Assembly (NCBI GenBank): GCA_903885795.1
Contig: CAISJV010000017.1
Coordinates: 1 to 64,000, forward strand
Direction: 5' to 3'
DNA length: 64,000 nt
From: an uncultured delta proteobacterium
Lineage (GTDB): Bacteria; Desulfobacterota; Syntrophia; Syntrophales; UBA8958
Shown here: piece by piece, positions 1 to 7,800 of the stretch
Numbering within the stretch: the first letter of the stretch is position 1
How the letters are laid out: every line of letters begins with the position of its first letter
Position numbers and translations under genes: made by a program
The notes under the pieces: generated by a model
The model's database searches: none
Told to the model about the DNA's origin: nothing
Seen by the model: the letters and a program-made list of their open reading frames with translations, nothing else

Positions 1-463
1 CAGGAAGTTACACGTAACATCGCCACCCCGAAAAATCACCCTTCTAAAATTCAACGTTACAAACGGTTATACTCAAAACACAGGAAAGTCCACCGAATTT
101 TTTATCACCGGTTTGCTAACCAGACCCCATATTACCTGACGGGCCGGCAGTAACTGTCTTTGCTTGATGGGCCGTGCTCACATAAAGTAACATGGCCTTT
201 TCTTTTGCCCTCCCTGACCTGGACTTTAACGCCATAAAGATCGTCTTCCTCTGGAAAAGACACAGGCAAAATAATTTTCGTTGCAAAGCAAACGCTGGCA
301 TGGTTTTAAGTTCAGATTGATCGATGGTTGGACCAATGTTGGGGTTTCACGAACATCGTTACCCAACCTAAGCTATCTTCATCTTGTTTCCACCCGCAAT
401 ACATAGAGTCTATTACTTTTATTTACTTTTCTTTTTTGCTTACTCAAAGATCCATCCCTTCTT
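1..463. other. Gap at the window edge, no supported gene
   Basis: This stretch follows the 3' end of the minus-strand helicase gene. Only short open frames occur; a minus-strand frame at 116-301 has low-complexity, unrecognisable content and I do not call it. No copy of the tRNA-His 3' end is present here, so this is not the far end of the element. Confidence 0.5.
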
Positions 464-1834
464 TCAATTGCATAGTTGCCGATAGACTCGTTCCCTGCCC
501 TCCGCCGACACTCTCAGTACGGCGACATTTCCGTCCACGTAGTCATAAATTATTGCCTTTTCTTTTCCTGGCGCCGGTCGTAGAACGCGACCCAGATATT
601 GGATCAATCGACCGCTGAATTTAATAGGCGTCGCCAGAAATAGTGTTTGCAACACTTTTGCATCGAAGCCTTCCCCGACGAGCTGGCCGGTCGCTATCAA
701 GACCCGGACTTCTCCGGCGCTCAGGCGTGCCACAATGGCCGCTCGTTCGCGTGTCGCCGTGTCGCCAGTAAGGACGTCGGGGTTAACGCCATTACGCCGC
801 AGCATGGAACTTAGAGCCAAACAGTGCGTTTTTCTATCACTCAGCACCAGGCATACGCCTGCACCATTCGCTACCTCCCTAAGTACATCCTGTACAATCA
901 GGGCATTCCGATCAGGATCGGAGGTGAGTTCTGAAAGCATCCGTGAATATTCCTCCTGGGGATCAGCGAATGGGCTGAACGCGGTATCCCTGGTAATGAT
1001 TTCCGCTCGCAGGATGTCGCCATTATGGACGAGTGCTGCCTTGTCAACCTCATATTGGACATCGCCGACGTGCAGGAATATGACTATAGACAATCCGTCT
1101 CGCCTCCACGGAGTTGCACTCAAGCCCAGCATAAACTTGCTGTCGAAGGCGGCAACGGCCTCGGTGAAAGTCCGGCTCGGCGCACGATGGCACTCATCTA
1201 TGACAATATGCCCGAAGTACTCCCTGATCTGCTCGGCAATAGGGTAGATGCTGTTGATGATGCCAACGGTGATCTTCTGGCCGATTTCCTTTTTACCGCC
1301 CCCGATGACACCGATCTCGGCCTGCGGTATACTCAGAAACTGTTCTATCATTCTTCTCCATTGCGCCAACAGTTCCTTGGTGTGTACTATGATCAATGTG
1401 GGCTGCCTGCGTGCTGCAATCAAGTGGCAGGCCATAACGGTTTTTCCTGATCCGGTCGCCGCATTTAGGGTGCCGAAATCCTTTATCATCATGGCGTTGA
1501 CGGCCAGTTCCTGGAACTGTTTAAGAGTTCCTCTAAAATGAAAGTCCACTTCCGGGAGGATCCGGCGATTATCTTCAAGTTGGCACTGGATGCCTGCCTG
1601 CCTTGCGATTGAGACGAGCTGCCCGGCAAATCCTCGGGGCACGCAAAAGACTCCTTGTTCTTCCCTGTAAAAGAACAGATATTTATCGAGACTTCCGGTC
1701 CAGCGTCCCCTTTTTTCCGCTTCTGCGTAAGCAGGGTTCGCGATGGTCATCCGCATTCGGAGTTCCCGGAGCAGGGATTCCGGCGCCTCAATGAGTCGTA
1801 AGTTATTGCTGATAATGAGTTTCATGTCGGCCAT
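464..1834 (-). CDS. DEAD/DEAH-box (SF2) helicase, XPB/Rad25-like
   Basis: A 456-aa ATP-dependent nucleic-acid helicase or translocase. An N-terminal region of about 100 residues precedes a RecA-like core: Walker A ATGSGKT at about 126-132, motif II DECH at about 213-216, motif III GLSATP, and a C-terminal helicase domain ending in the motif VI-like GRVLRP. The layout resembles stand-alone XPB/type III restriction-like helicases of phages and mobile elements. No nuclease domain is visible. It is the last gene of the minus-strand replication block and overlaps the preceding small gene; an alternative start at 1827 would give an ATGA overlap. A role in element replication or repair is inferred from its neighbours only. 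Confidence 0.85.
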   Translation of the reverse strand: MADMKLIISNNLRLIEAPESLLRELRMRMTIANPAYAEAEKRGRWTGSLDKYLFFYREEQGVFCVPRGFAGQLVSIARQAGIQCQLEDNRRILPEVDFHFRGTLKQFQELAVNAMMIKDFGTLNAATGSGKTVMACHLIAARRQPTLIIVHTKELLAQWRRMIEQFLSIPQAEIGVIGGGKKEIGQKITVGIINSIYPIAEQIREYFGHIVIDECHRAPSRTFTEAVAAFDSKFMLGLSATPWRRDGLSIVIFLHVGDVQYEVDKAALVHNGDILRAEIITRDTAFSPFADPQEEYSRMLSELTSDPDRNALIVQDVLREVANGAGVCLVLSDRKTHCLALSSMLRRNGVNPDVLTGDTATRERAAIVARLSAGEVRVLIATGQLVGEGFDAKVLQTLFLATPIKFSGRLIQYLGRVLRPAPGKEKAIIYDYVDGNVAVLRVSAEGRERVYRQLCN

Positions 1835-2136
1835 TTCCCGTAATATATGTTCAACTTCGTGGTTCTTCTAATCACTTTCACTAAGTCCGAAAGCATCTGT
1901 GGTGTGAACCATGCTTTTCCTTGGAGGTGGCACAGCCAATGAAACGCCTCAAAAGATGTTTTCATTCTTTCCAAGTCGATTTCGTAGTTCCAGCCGTCCG
2001 GGGTTACTATGATGTAGCCATCCCGGTTACAAAACCTAACTGTTCCGTGTCGAAGCGTGCGCCTCCTTTCTGCCTTTTCCGCCAAATACTGCGTCCCCCT
2101 GCCCCCTCTATTTGTGTGCTGGAAGTCATTTTCCAT
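1822..2136 (-). CDS. Small hypothetical protein
   Basis: 104 aa, basic N-terminus (tracts rich in Arg and Gly), no family recognised. It overlaps the start of the helicase gene, so the two are probably translated from one message. The motif RFCNRDGYIIVTPDGWNYEI could be a short beta-rich segment. Calling it coding rests on gene packing. Confidence 0.55.
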   Translation of the reverse strand: MENDFQHTNRGGRGTQYLAEKAERRRTLRHGTVRFCNRDGYIIVTPDGWNYEIDLERMKTSFEAFHWLCHLQGKAWFTPQMLSDLVKVIRRTTKLNIYYGKWPT

Positions 2137-2159
2137 TATCTGCCCCCCTCTGTTGACTG

Positions 2160-2444
2160 TTATATCGCAGCACAGTGTTTTTTGTCATAGATCCGTTGCT
2201 CCTCCTTCGACCTGGCAAAGAATTCAGCCACTACTTCTTCATGGGACAGCAAGGGTTTATCCTCCGGGCGGTGCTTTGTGATGGATGTTATTGAAGCTAT
2301 TGCGATGAGTGCGCCGATGGCTTCAATTTCGACAAATGCAGGCCGTTTGTCGCGAGCCCCGGTAATCAGCCGGGCTATAGCGTCTCGCGTTCTTTCGCTG
2401 ATTTCGTATTCGTCCCCGTTGATACATTTCAATAGAAATATCAT
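2160..2444 (-). CDS. Small hypothetical protein
   Basis: 94 aa, acidic and helical, starting MIFLLKCINGDEYEI. Its start overlaps the end of the O-like initiator gene by four bases (ATGA-type overlap), which supports translation coupling. The first 30 residues recall short phage proteins with an N-terminal beta hairpin, but no function can be assigned. Confidence 0.6.
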   Translation of the reverse strand: MIFLLKCINGDEYEISERTRDAIARLITGARDKRPAFVEIEAIGALIAIASITSITKHRPEDKPLLSHEEVVAEFFARSKEEQRIYDKKHCAAI

Positions 2445-3199
2445 ACTTTTACCACTCCTTCCGCCTTGCCGCCGTTATTGCCGTTATTGCTCTTCTTCAG
2501 CTCAAATATTCCCTGCCAACCGTTGACAATTGACTGATCCAGTATCAATTCTGCCGTTGTTTCTCCTGTCGTGTCGTCGTCACACAACTTTTTAAGCTTT
2601 ATGAAAAAGCGTTGGTAAGATTCCGCCGACAGGGGCTTTCTCAACTTTTTCCGTAATTGCACGAATTCCAGAAATGTGTTTTCGGGTACCCATTGTGGAA
2701 ATAGGAATGGGGCGGGAAATAGTGTGTGGTTTTCTTTTTCGATTACGGCCTCCGGAAAAGCATCCCTGTCTTTTGTAATAGTGTCTTTTGTAATAGTGTC
2801 TTTTGTGGGTACTGTTTTCGGTAACGCTAAATTACCTTTTTCGGTAACGCTGATTACCTTTTTCGGTAATGTTACCTTTTTCGGTAACGGTATCCATTCA
2901 TCATAATTCTTATTAAATTTATACACTTTGGCTGGCTCGTTACCTTTTTCAGTAACGCTGATTACCTTTTTCAGTAACAACCCTTTAATTGATTGAATGA
3001 TGTGCGGCTTTTTTAATCCAGTTATTTCAACAAACTGAGACAGGGATATTGCGTCTTCACATTTATTCCATCCATACGTTTTCCGAAGGATTGCATCTAA
3101 CACTTGCCTTTCTTCGCCGGGTATCCTGATATGACAAAGTGCATCCATTATCTCGTTCGCTATCGCTGTGTATCCGTCTTCCTTTTGTGGACTTGCCAT
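2441..3199 (-). CDS. Replication initiator, phage lambda O-like N-terminal domain
   Basis: 252 aa. Residues about 8-100 match the phage replication protein O N-terminal winged-helix family: GYTAIANEIMDAL, the RQVLDAILRKTYGW motif, then SLSQFVEITGL and a wing ending EPAKVYKFN. The centre (about 100-150) is low complexity and repetitive (LPKKV, VISVTEKGN, TKDTI) because the DNA there is an iteron array. The C-terminus would contact the helicase. In lambda and relatives O binds iterons inside its own gene and recruits DnaB. Here a DnaB-like helicase is encoded just upstream in the same operon, so this is very likely the element's initiator. Start chosen at the ATG after AGAGGAC. Confidence 0.85.
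   Translation of the reverse strand: MASPQKEDGYTAIANEIMDALCHIRIPGEERQVLDAILRKTYGWNKCEDAISLSQFVEITGLKKPHIIQSIKGLLLKKVISVTEKGNEPAKVYKFNKNYDEWIPLPKKVTLPKKVISVTEKGNLALPKTVPTKDTITKDTITKDRDAFPEAVIEKENHTLFPAPFLFPQWVPENTFLEFVQLRKKLRKPLSAESYQRFFIKLKKLCDDDTTGETTAELILDQSIVNGWQGIFELKKSNNGNNGGKAEGVVKV
2768..2806. repeat. 15-bp tandem direct repeats inside the initiator gene
   Basis: Two and a half copies of a 15-bp unit (GTCTTTTGTAATAGT in plus-strand reading) encode the TKDTI repeats of the O-like protein. They adjoin the iteron array at 2808-2978 and are T-rich on one strand, as in the easily melted part of phage origins. Confidence 0.75.
2808..2978. repeat. Iteron array, candidate origin of replication
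   Basis: Five 18-bp dyad-symmetric units fit RTTACCTTTTTCRGTAAY: 2831-2848, 2853-2870, 2871-2888, 2939-2956 and 2961-2978, plus a degenerate one at 2808-2825. The best copy (2871-2888) is GTTACC-TTTTTC-GGTAAC, a perfect 6-bp inverted repeat. Start-to-start spacings are 22, 18, 68 and 22 bp. A 50-bp AT-rich gap (2889-2938) separates the two clusters. Dyad iterons of this size inside an O-type initiator gene are the hallmark of lambdoid origins; that it acts as ori is inferred. Confidence 0.75.
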
Positions 3200-3240
3200 A
3201 ATTCGTCGTCCTCTGCTTGACGTGCTTCTGCTTTATTATG

Positions 3241-3294
3241 TGACGGAAAGGCGGCGCAGAAAACCGCCCTTTTCGGGAGCTACCCTATCCGTCA
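3241..3294 (-). ncRNA. Structured three-way-junction RNA element, copy A
   Basis: Read on the minus strand, 54 nt fold into an outer 7-bp helix (UGACGGA/UCCGUCA), linker UA, hairpin GGG-UAGCU-CCC, linker GAAAAG, a 5-bp hairpin GGCGG/CCGCC with a 9-nt loop, then UU before the closing strand. The linkers match copy B (4626-4677) exactly, while all three helices differ by compensatory changes. It lies in the gap between the helicase stop and the initiator start, about 42 nt before the initiator ATG. I do not recognise it as a known riboswitch or ribozyme. Confidence 0.7.
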
Positions 3295-3300
3295 ATTATT

Positions 3301-4581
3301 TTATCCTCTGTCGTCTTCATCCAGGAGTCGCGTGTAATCTGGGGCGTACCTGAGATACCCATGCCCTACGCGGCCATGCCTGTTTTTCCTGACGGTAACT
3401 TTCAACAGATTAGTGTCGTTTTTGTACCGCTCTAACCAGATGGCGACGTCCGCGGCGGCTGCAATCTCACCGGCGCCCTTGAATCCGATAATTCCGTTAG
3501 CCTCTCCCTTTGCCGCCTCGTTGGACACCTGGGACAGGACAATAACTGTTACTTCCATTTCTTTCGCCATCACCAGCAACTGAGGGGCTATCTTCGCCAT
3601 TCTTTCGTAGATACTTGAGCCGTCCACCCAAAGATTCTGGACGTAATCAATAACCACAATGTCGAGACCATTTTTTGCCTTGAGTTTTGTGGCTGTCTTT
3701 TCGATGTCGCCGTACCTGTAGAGATTGTCGTAGAGGTATAGGTTTGCTGCACGAAACCGGTCCTTGGCGGCGATGAGCCTGTTGTATTGGTGGATTTGCA
3801 ACGGCAGATTGTCTTCGATGCAATACGATGGTATTTCGGAGTCGTTCGATAAAAAGCGCAACATATACTGCTGCGTAGACATTTCGGTGGAGAAGACAGC
3901 GATACCTGGATTGCCTTGCCGATACAAACGGCTGATCAAGTCGCCTGCCCAAAAAGACTTGCCGACACTTGTATATCCCCCCGCTACGTATAGACGACCG
4001 GGAGCAATTCTTCTTACGGTTCTTCCAAGCACTTCGTAACACGGGTCCAGACCAGTAACGCCGGCATCTATGTTGCGTTCGAGATCGAGCAGAACGTCAG
4101 CGGAGGTGGACGTCGTAACAGGACGCGGAATATCTATGGACTGAAACTTTTTTATGGCAGCCTTTGTGATGTCCTCCGTAGAACCACCTCGTTCGGATGC
4201 TGCTTCTGATACGTCTTTAGCCCCGGCAATGATCGCTCTGCGAACCGATTTCTCTTTTACTATTTTCGCATAGTGAGTAGCATTAGCCGATGACGGGCAG
4301 CTATCCAGCAGGGCGGCAATAAAAACGTGCCCTCCGGCTGATTTCAGTGTCCCATCGTCCTGTAGTCGGCTTGCAACTGTAAGGGAATCGATCGGGATAC
4401 TTTCTTCCGTCAGATTCAAAAACGTGATGAAGATCAGGCGCGATGAGGACGAGTAGAAATCGTGTTCACCGATTATTTCGCGAATCGAATTGAGGCACTT
4501 TCCAGAATCGAGAAGAACAGCACCAAGCACCGCATGTTCTGCTTCTATGCTATGCAGGGAAAGGGGATCGGCGTTCTTCAT
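3301..4581 (-). CDS. DnaB-like replicative helicase
   Basis: 426 aa. The N-terminal domain (SIEAEHAVLGAVLLD) is that of DnaB-family helicases. The RecA core has Walker A GGYTSVGKS, H1a FSTEMS, Walker B DIVVIDYVQNL, H3 VTVIVLSQVS and a late KNRHGRVG arginine-finger region. It would unwind DNA 5'-3' at the fork once loaded by the O-like protein, as in phages such as P22 that encode both. It is slightly shorter than chromosomal DnaB (about 460-470 aa). A TTG start 12 bases upstream (4593) is possible, but GGAGG sits almost on it, so I prefer the ATG at 4581. The leader contains the structured element copy B. Confidence 0.9.
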   Translation of the reverse strand: MKNADPLSLHSIEAEHAVLGAVLLDSGKCLNSIREIIGEHDFYSSSSRLIFITFLNLTEESIPIDSLTVASRLQDDGTLKSAGGHVFIAALLDSCPSSANATHYAKIVKEKSVRRAIIAGAKDVSEAASERGGSTEDITKAAIKKFQSIDIPRPVTTSTSADVLLDLERNIDAGVTGLDPCYEVLGRTVRRIAPGRLYVAGGYTSVGKSFWAGDLISRLYRQGNPGIAVFSTEMSTQQYMLRFLSNDSEIPSYCIEDNLPLQIHQYNRLIAAKDRFRAANLYLYDNLYRYGDIEKTATKLKAKNGLDIVVIDYVQNLWVDGSSIYERMAKIAPQLLVMAKEMEVTVIVLSQVSNEAAKGEANGIIGFKGAGEIAAAADVAIWLERYKNDTNLLKVTVRKNRHGRVGHGYLRYAPDYTRLLDEDDRG

Positions 4582-4625
4582 TTTTTGCCACAAACCTCCG
4601 TTCTTTGGTCCGGTTAGTATTTAAG

Positions 4626-4677
4626 TGGCGGAAAGCTGCCCGGAACGCAGCCTTTTCGAGAGCGACTCTATCCGCCA
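4626..4677 (-). ncRNA. Structured three-way-junction RNA element, copy B
   Basis: 52 nt with the same architecture as copy A (3241-3294): outer helix UGGCGGA/UCCGCCA, linker UA, hairpin GAG-UCGCU-CUC, linker GAAAAG, hairpin GCUGC/GCAGC with a 7-nt loop, linker UU. It lies about 45 nt before the DnaB-like start. Position 3 of the outer helix changes from A-U to G-C between copies, and both inner stems also change in pairs. Confidence 0.7.
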
Positions 4678-4718
4678 TTGTCCAACAATCTTTTCCTGCC
4701 AAATGCCATGCTTCTACG

Positions 4719-4940
4719 CTATGCGGCGGCGATGACAGTGATTTTCCCGTTATGCCTCATCTCCTCGATTTGCTCCGTCAGAGCCTCGATTTTCCCCTGG
4801 CATACCAACAGGGCTGACTGCGTCCTCATTACCGACATCATAATCCGGTCACGATCATCCCGCTTCATTGTCCAGTCATTATCGTCAGGTGTCGTCAGTG
4901 GGGCACCCCCCGACAGCCGCATAGTTTGAGGATGTATCAT
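4719..4940 (-). CDS. Small hypothetical protein, helical C-terminus
   Basis: 73 aa; the second half (LLVCQGKIEALTEQIEEM) is a likely short coiled coil. It overlaps the preceding gene by four bases (ATGA), supporting co-translation. No family recognised. Confidence 0.55.
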   Translation of the reverse strand: MIHPQTMRLSGGAPLTTPDDNDWTMKRDDRDRIMMSVMRTQSALLVCQGKIEALTEQIEEMRHNGKITVIAAA

Positions 4941-5302
4941 GGGATGGTCCTATCGCCCTGTCGATGCGCCGTCTTCCCGGATACGGCGTCCCGTCTGTCA
5001 TGGCCGACATATCCGGGAAGGTGAACTGTCGCCGGTTCCTCTCGTTCGTGATAGGCGATGGTGATGTCTATGAGTCGCAGGAAGTAGTCGTGGTCGGCAT
5101 ATGCCTCCTTGCCAAGGTGATTATGGGTAGTGCCAGTTTTTTGGGGTGGCAGCGGCGTTTCGGTTTCGCCAAACACTTCGACCGCCGCGACGAACAAGTC
5201 GTACACCTTGGGAAGAGTTGTTTCGATGTAAGCACGATTGCCGCTATTGAGGACTTCTTCGGCCTTGTTTTTGATTTCTTTGAAAACTTCGGTTTTATTC
5301 AC
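4937..5302 (-). CDS. Hypothetical protein
   Basis: 121 aa, N-terminal half helical (EVFKEIKNKAEEVL), C-terminus basic and histidine-rich. No known domain. It begins a sub-operon running into the helicase and initiator genes and is preceded by two copies of the element-specific AAGTAGTACCTATT motif at 5335-5368. Confidence 0.55.
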   Translation of the reverse strand: MNKTEVFKEIKNKAEEVLNSGNRAYIETTLPKVYDLFVAAVEVFGETETPLPPQKTGTTHNHLGKEAYADHDYFLRLIDITIAYHEREEPATVHLPGYVGHDRRDAVSGKTAHRQGDRTIP

Positions 5303-5334
5303 TGCGAGATACTCCTTTGCAAAAAGTGAACTTT

Positions 5335-5368
5335 AATAGGTACTACTTGCGGAATAGGTACTACTTCC
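5335..5368 (-). promoter_or_regulatory. Tandem GGAAGTAGTAC-type motif
   Basis: AATAGGTACTACTT occurs twice, 18 bp apart (5335-5348, 5353-5366). On the minus strand this reads GGAAGTAGTACCTATT followed by CAAGTAGTACCTATT, 33-66 bp upstream of the gene starting at 5302. It belongs to the recurrent GGAAGTARTAY family seen across the element. Confidence 0.45.
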
Positions 5369-5406
5369 AGGTCACAGGTGCGGCAACTATCTGTCAATGT
5401 GGCCTC

Positions 5407-5802
5407 CTAAGTATCGAGTGCGGCCCTGACCATAAAGGCCAACGCGCTTATCGTGAATGGTTTCTGCAAAAAGCCCCGATAACCCAATAGCTTGAGCGAT
5501 GCGTAATGCTCATCCTCCTCTTTCCCGTTCAGGCTTAACCCGGAAATCAGGATGAATTTGGCGTCCGGCGCTGCATCCGTGATATGCCGGATAGCATCTA
5601 AGCCGCTCATGCTTGGCATCAGTATATCCATGATCGTCAGTTCGATGCTCTCGCACTGCCCTTCGGCGCCGACATCGGCATGCAGGCATATAGCATCCTC
5701 TCCACTGTTGGCGGTTAACACCCGATAGCCCAACATTGACAGCAGTTCTCCGATTGTCTCCGAGATAATCGCATCATCCTCAACCAACAAAATGGTCTTC
5801 AT
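5407..5802 (-). CDS. Stand-alone response regulator receiver (CheY-like)
   Basis: 131 aa, one receiver domain: acidic pair LLVEDD at residues 5-10, phosphoacceptor Asp in TIMDILMP, the Thr/Ser position in LISGLS, and the conserved Lys in LQKPF. No output domain, so it would act by protein contact. I chose the ATG at 5802 because it overlaps the TGA of the upstream gene as ATGA; longer in-frame starts lack a ribosome site. No histidine kinase is visible nearby. Confidence 0.8.
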   Translation of the reverse strand: MKTILLVEDDAIISETIGELLSMLGYRVLTANSGEDAICLHADVGAEGQCESIELTIMDILMPSMSGLDAIRHITDAAPDAKFILISGLSLNGKEEDEHYASLKLLGYRGFLQKPFTISALAFMVRAALDT

Positions 5803-6038
5803 CGAAATGACCATCCGCCCGTTCTGACCAAGCCTATCAACTGGAACCGGGCGTGGATGGTCATCTGCGCTTCTCTGTATGTATTTTGACATATCCATGC
5901 TGTAGCTTGTGGGCCTGTTGTGCCGTACGTGGAGGTACGCACCGCCTGGATGACATCGTCGTTTTCGATGAGTCGGATATTGGTCCTTGTGATTCTGGAT
6001 GTTTTTGACGAGTTTTGTGCTGTCGTAGCTACGGTCAT
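5799..6038 (-). CDS. Small hypothetical protein, translationally coupled to the receiver gene
   Basis: 79 aa starting MTVATTAQNS. Evidence for a real gene: a strong ribosome site (GGAGGGAG) 6 bases before the ATG, an exact ATGA overlap with the receiver gene, and the left half of the divergent motif (6062-6071) about 24 bp upstream. Thr/Arg-rich N-terminus; no domain recognised. Confidence 0.6.
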   Translation of the reverse strand: MTVATTAQNSSKTSRITRTNIRLIENDDVIQAVRTSTYGTTGPQATAWICQNTYREAQMTIHARFQLIGLVRTGGWSFR

Positions 6039-6061
6039 ATAAGCTCCCTCCATATTAACAA

Positions 6062-6088
6062 TAATACTTCCACGACAGGAAGTAATAC
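6062..6088. promoter_or_regulatory. Divergent GGAAGTA palindrome between two operons
   Basis: TAATACTTCC (6062-6071) faces GGAAGTAATA (6078-6087) across six bases, forming a near-perfect inverted repeat midway between the minus-strand gene starting at 6038 and the plus-strand gene starting at 6112. Each half is a copy of the element-wide motif, oriented toward the gene it precedes. It could be a divergent promoter or a dimeric regulator site. Confidence 0.5.
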
Positions 6089-6111
6089 ACGAGAAATAAG
6101 GAGGTGCTCGG

Positions 6112-7659
6112 ATGACTATGTCCCAGAAAGCCCAGAGTCTGCAATGGATCGAATCGAACATATCAAAACACGCACTGCCAACCATACTGCTTACATCCAA
6201 ATCGTCACTAAGAGACGTAATCGCCCCGTTAAAGTACCCGCTATTCATGCGAACATGCCCGACAAACACTCAACATGGCCTATTGGACAGTTTCCAGGTG
6301 AACAGCCAGGAAGAGTATGAACTCGGCCTTCGCTGTCTTCTCGATCAGATGAACAGGCGTGGAGAACAGGCTGGAATAATTGCGATTCAGCCATATTGCC
6401 AGGCTATAGCGAACATAGTATGGGCGCCCGGCATCATGGCAATCGGCCCCGGACACAACGGTGTCACGGCGGGTCGGGAGCCTGTAATCACTCTGAACAT
6501 TCCTCCTCCGGCTTTTTACGATCAGGCGATCTGGGAATTGGGAATTCCTGCGGCGGAGATTGAGATGGTGGTGGATAGCGAAATGCGCGTGCTGGTTACA
6601 CAGGTTCGGCATGCGACGGGACATTTCAGCATAGAGCAACCACCGCTTCATGCCATTCCGGGTTTCCTGCAAAAGTCTCCCATGAAGCTCACGAACTGCT
6701 ACATCCAGATGGTGCGTTGTCTGGATGACATAGCCAAGCTCTGCAAATTACCGTCGAGGTCCGACGTGGACGTGATCGTATCTCATCCAAATGGATCGAT
6801 GTTGTCTCATGCTGCCGCCTGGTGCCGACAGAGGGGATATTCCTATGCCGTAACGGACCTGGTGAAGCATCTATCGTGCATGTCCGATTATGACAAGGAA
6901 GCGTGGTTGCATGAGCCATCACGCGGCTGGCTTGTGTGCGGGCATTCCGATCTTTCTGCATCAACGGCGATTGATTATTACCGGGGCACTTTTTTCCGGG
7001 GATTTGAATATGCGCTCGGCGCGAGCAGCCTGGAAGAACTGAGTTCGAGGTGGATAACATTGCAATCGTTTCTCTACTATTCCACGGGAAAGGTCATAAC
7101 ACGAGAGATGGCAGGGCTAGCCGGCGTTTTTGCGGGAACGCTGCTTAGATCGGTCTTGGTATTGTCTGTTGACATGGCTCATTGCGCAACGGCGTCTTAT
7201 CGCAACATCGCTCTTAACAAAACATCCTATCGTGTTGGGCAGGACGTCCCCCTCGACTTATCCCCTCCTCAAATCGGCGAGGTTATGGCTGCACTGCGTG
7301 AGATATTTAACGATCACGGTAATTGTATCTGGCCGCTCTCTGAGGACCATTGGCATAAATGGCGCAAGATGATTATCTGCGCGTCGAATCTGCTTGCGGT
7401 ATTTGAAAAGCGCGATCGTTCAAATACGGTATCGTCTGCCACCGCCCTTCTTAATTGCGTTGCAGGCCTGCAACGGTCCTTTGCCGACGCATTTGGAAAA
7501 ACCATGCTTGATCTTCCTTGCACAGACTCCGCTGAATGGAGCCGGACTGCGCAAATCTGGACGCGGTGTCTGATGATTCTACAAGAGCTTCAAGAATCCC
7601 GTCATGCAGATATCTCAAGTTTTATGTCAAACTCACACCTCGCCGGAAGTATTACTTAG
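6112..7659 (+). CDS. Diverged PEP-utilising enzyme / ATP-grasp-like protein, function unknown
   Basis: 515 aa. Two segments recall PEP synthase/pyruvate phosphate dikinase-type enzymes: about 43-125 (PLFMRTCPTNTQHGLLDSF and IIAIQPYCQA) resembles the nucleotide-binding domain with its early Arg, and about 230-260 (GSMLSHAAAWCRQRG) resembles the swivelling phosphohistidine domain (usual form TSHAAIVARE). The C-terminal 250 residues are helical and unassigned; no PEP-binding TIM barrel is visible. It is transcribed alone, away from the receiver operon, behind GGAGG and the divergent motif. Both homology calls are remote and from memory of the families. Confidence 0.4.
   Translation: MTMSQKAQSLQWIESNISKHALPTILLTSKSSLRDVIAPLKYPLFMRTCPTNTQHGLLDSFQVNSQEEYELGLRCLLDQMNRRGEQAGIIAIQPYCQAIANIVWAPGIMAIGPGHNGVTAGREPVITLNIPPPAFYDQAIWELGIPAAEIEMVVDSEMRVLVTQVRHATGHFSIEQPPLHAIPGFLQKSPMKLTNCYIQMVRCLDDIAKLCKLPSRSDVDVIVSHPNGSMLSHAAAWCRQRGYSYAVTDLVKHLSCMSDYDKEAWLHEPSRGWLVCGHSDLSASTAIDYYRGTFFRGFEYALGASSLEELSSRWITLQSFLYYSTGKVITREMAGLAGVFAGTLLRSVLVLSVDMAHCATASYRNIALNKTSYRVGQDVPLDLSPPQIGEVMAALREIFNDHGNCIWPLSEDHWHKWRKMIICASNLLAVFEKRDRSNTVSSATALLNCVAGLQRSFADAFGKTMLDLPCTDSAEWSRTAQIWTRCLMILQELQESRHADISSFMSNSHLAGSIT
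7645..7655 (+). promoter_or_regulatory. GGAAGTATTAC motif
   Basis: A copy of the recurrent element motif at the 3' end of the preceding gene, about 145 bp before the next operon start (7801). Confidence 0.3.
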
Positions 7660-7800
7660 ACAGTTAGTATTTTCAGTAGGTCACGAACATAGCCGCTTGG
7701 CTGCCCCATCGCTTGACAACGGGACAGAATCGGCTTTTTTACGTCCTGCAAAGGACTGGAATATTACCTAACAATTACAAGGAGAAAGGAGGAACACGGA

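Noticed and set aside
1-463. Left attachment site of the element
   Set aside because: I looked for a copy of the tRNA-His 3' end and saw none; the element continues beyond the window.
735-1541. Plus-strand open frames over the helicase gene
   Set aside because: Antisense shadows of a clear SF2 helicase; no ribosome sites and no domain content.
3241-3294. Hammerhead or other known self-cleaving ribozyme
   Set aside because: Three helices meet as in a hammerhead, but CUGANGA and the UH cleavage site are absent on either strand, and I could not match pistol, twister or hatchet cores.
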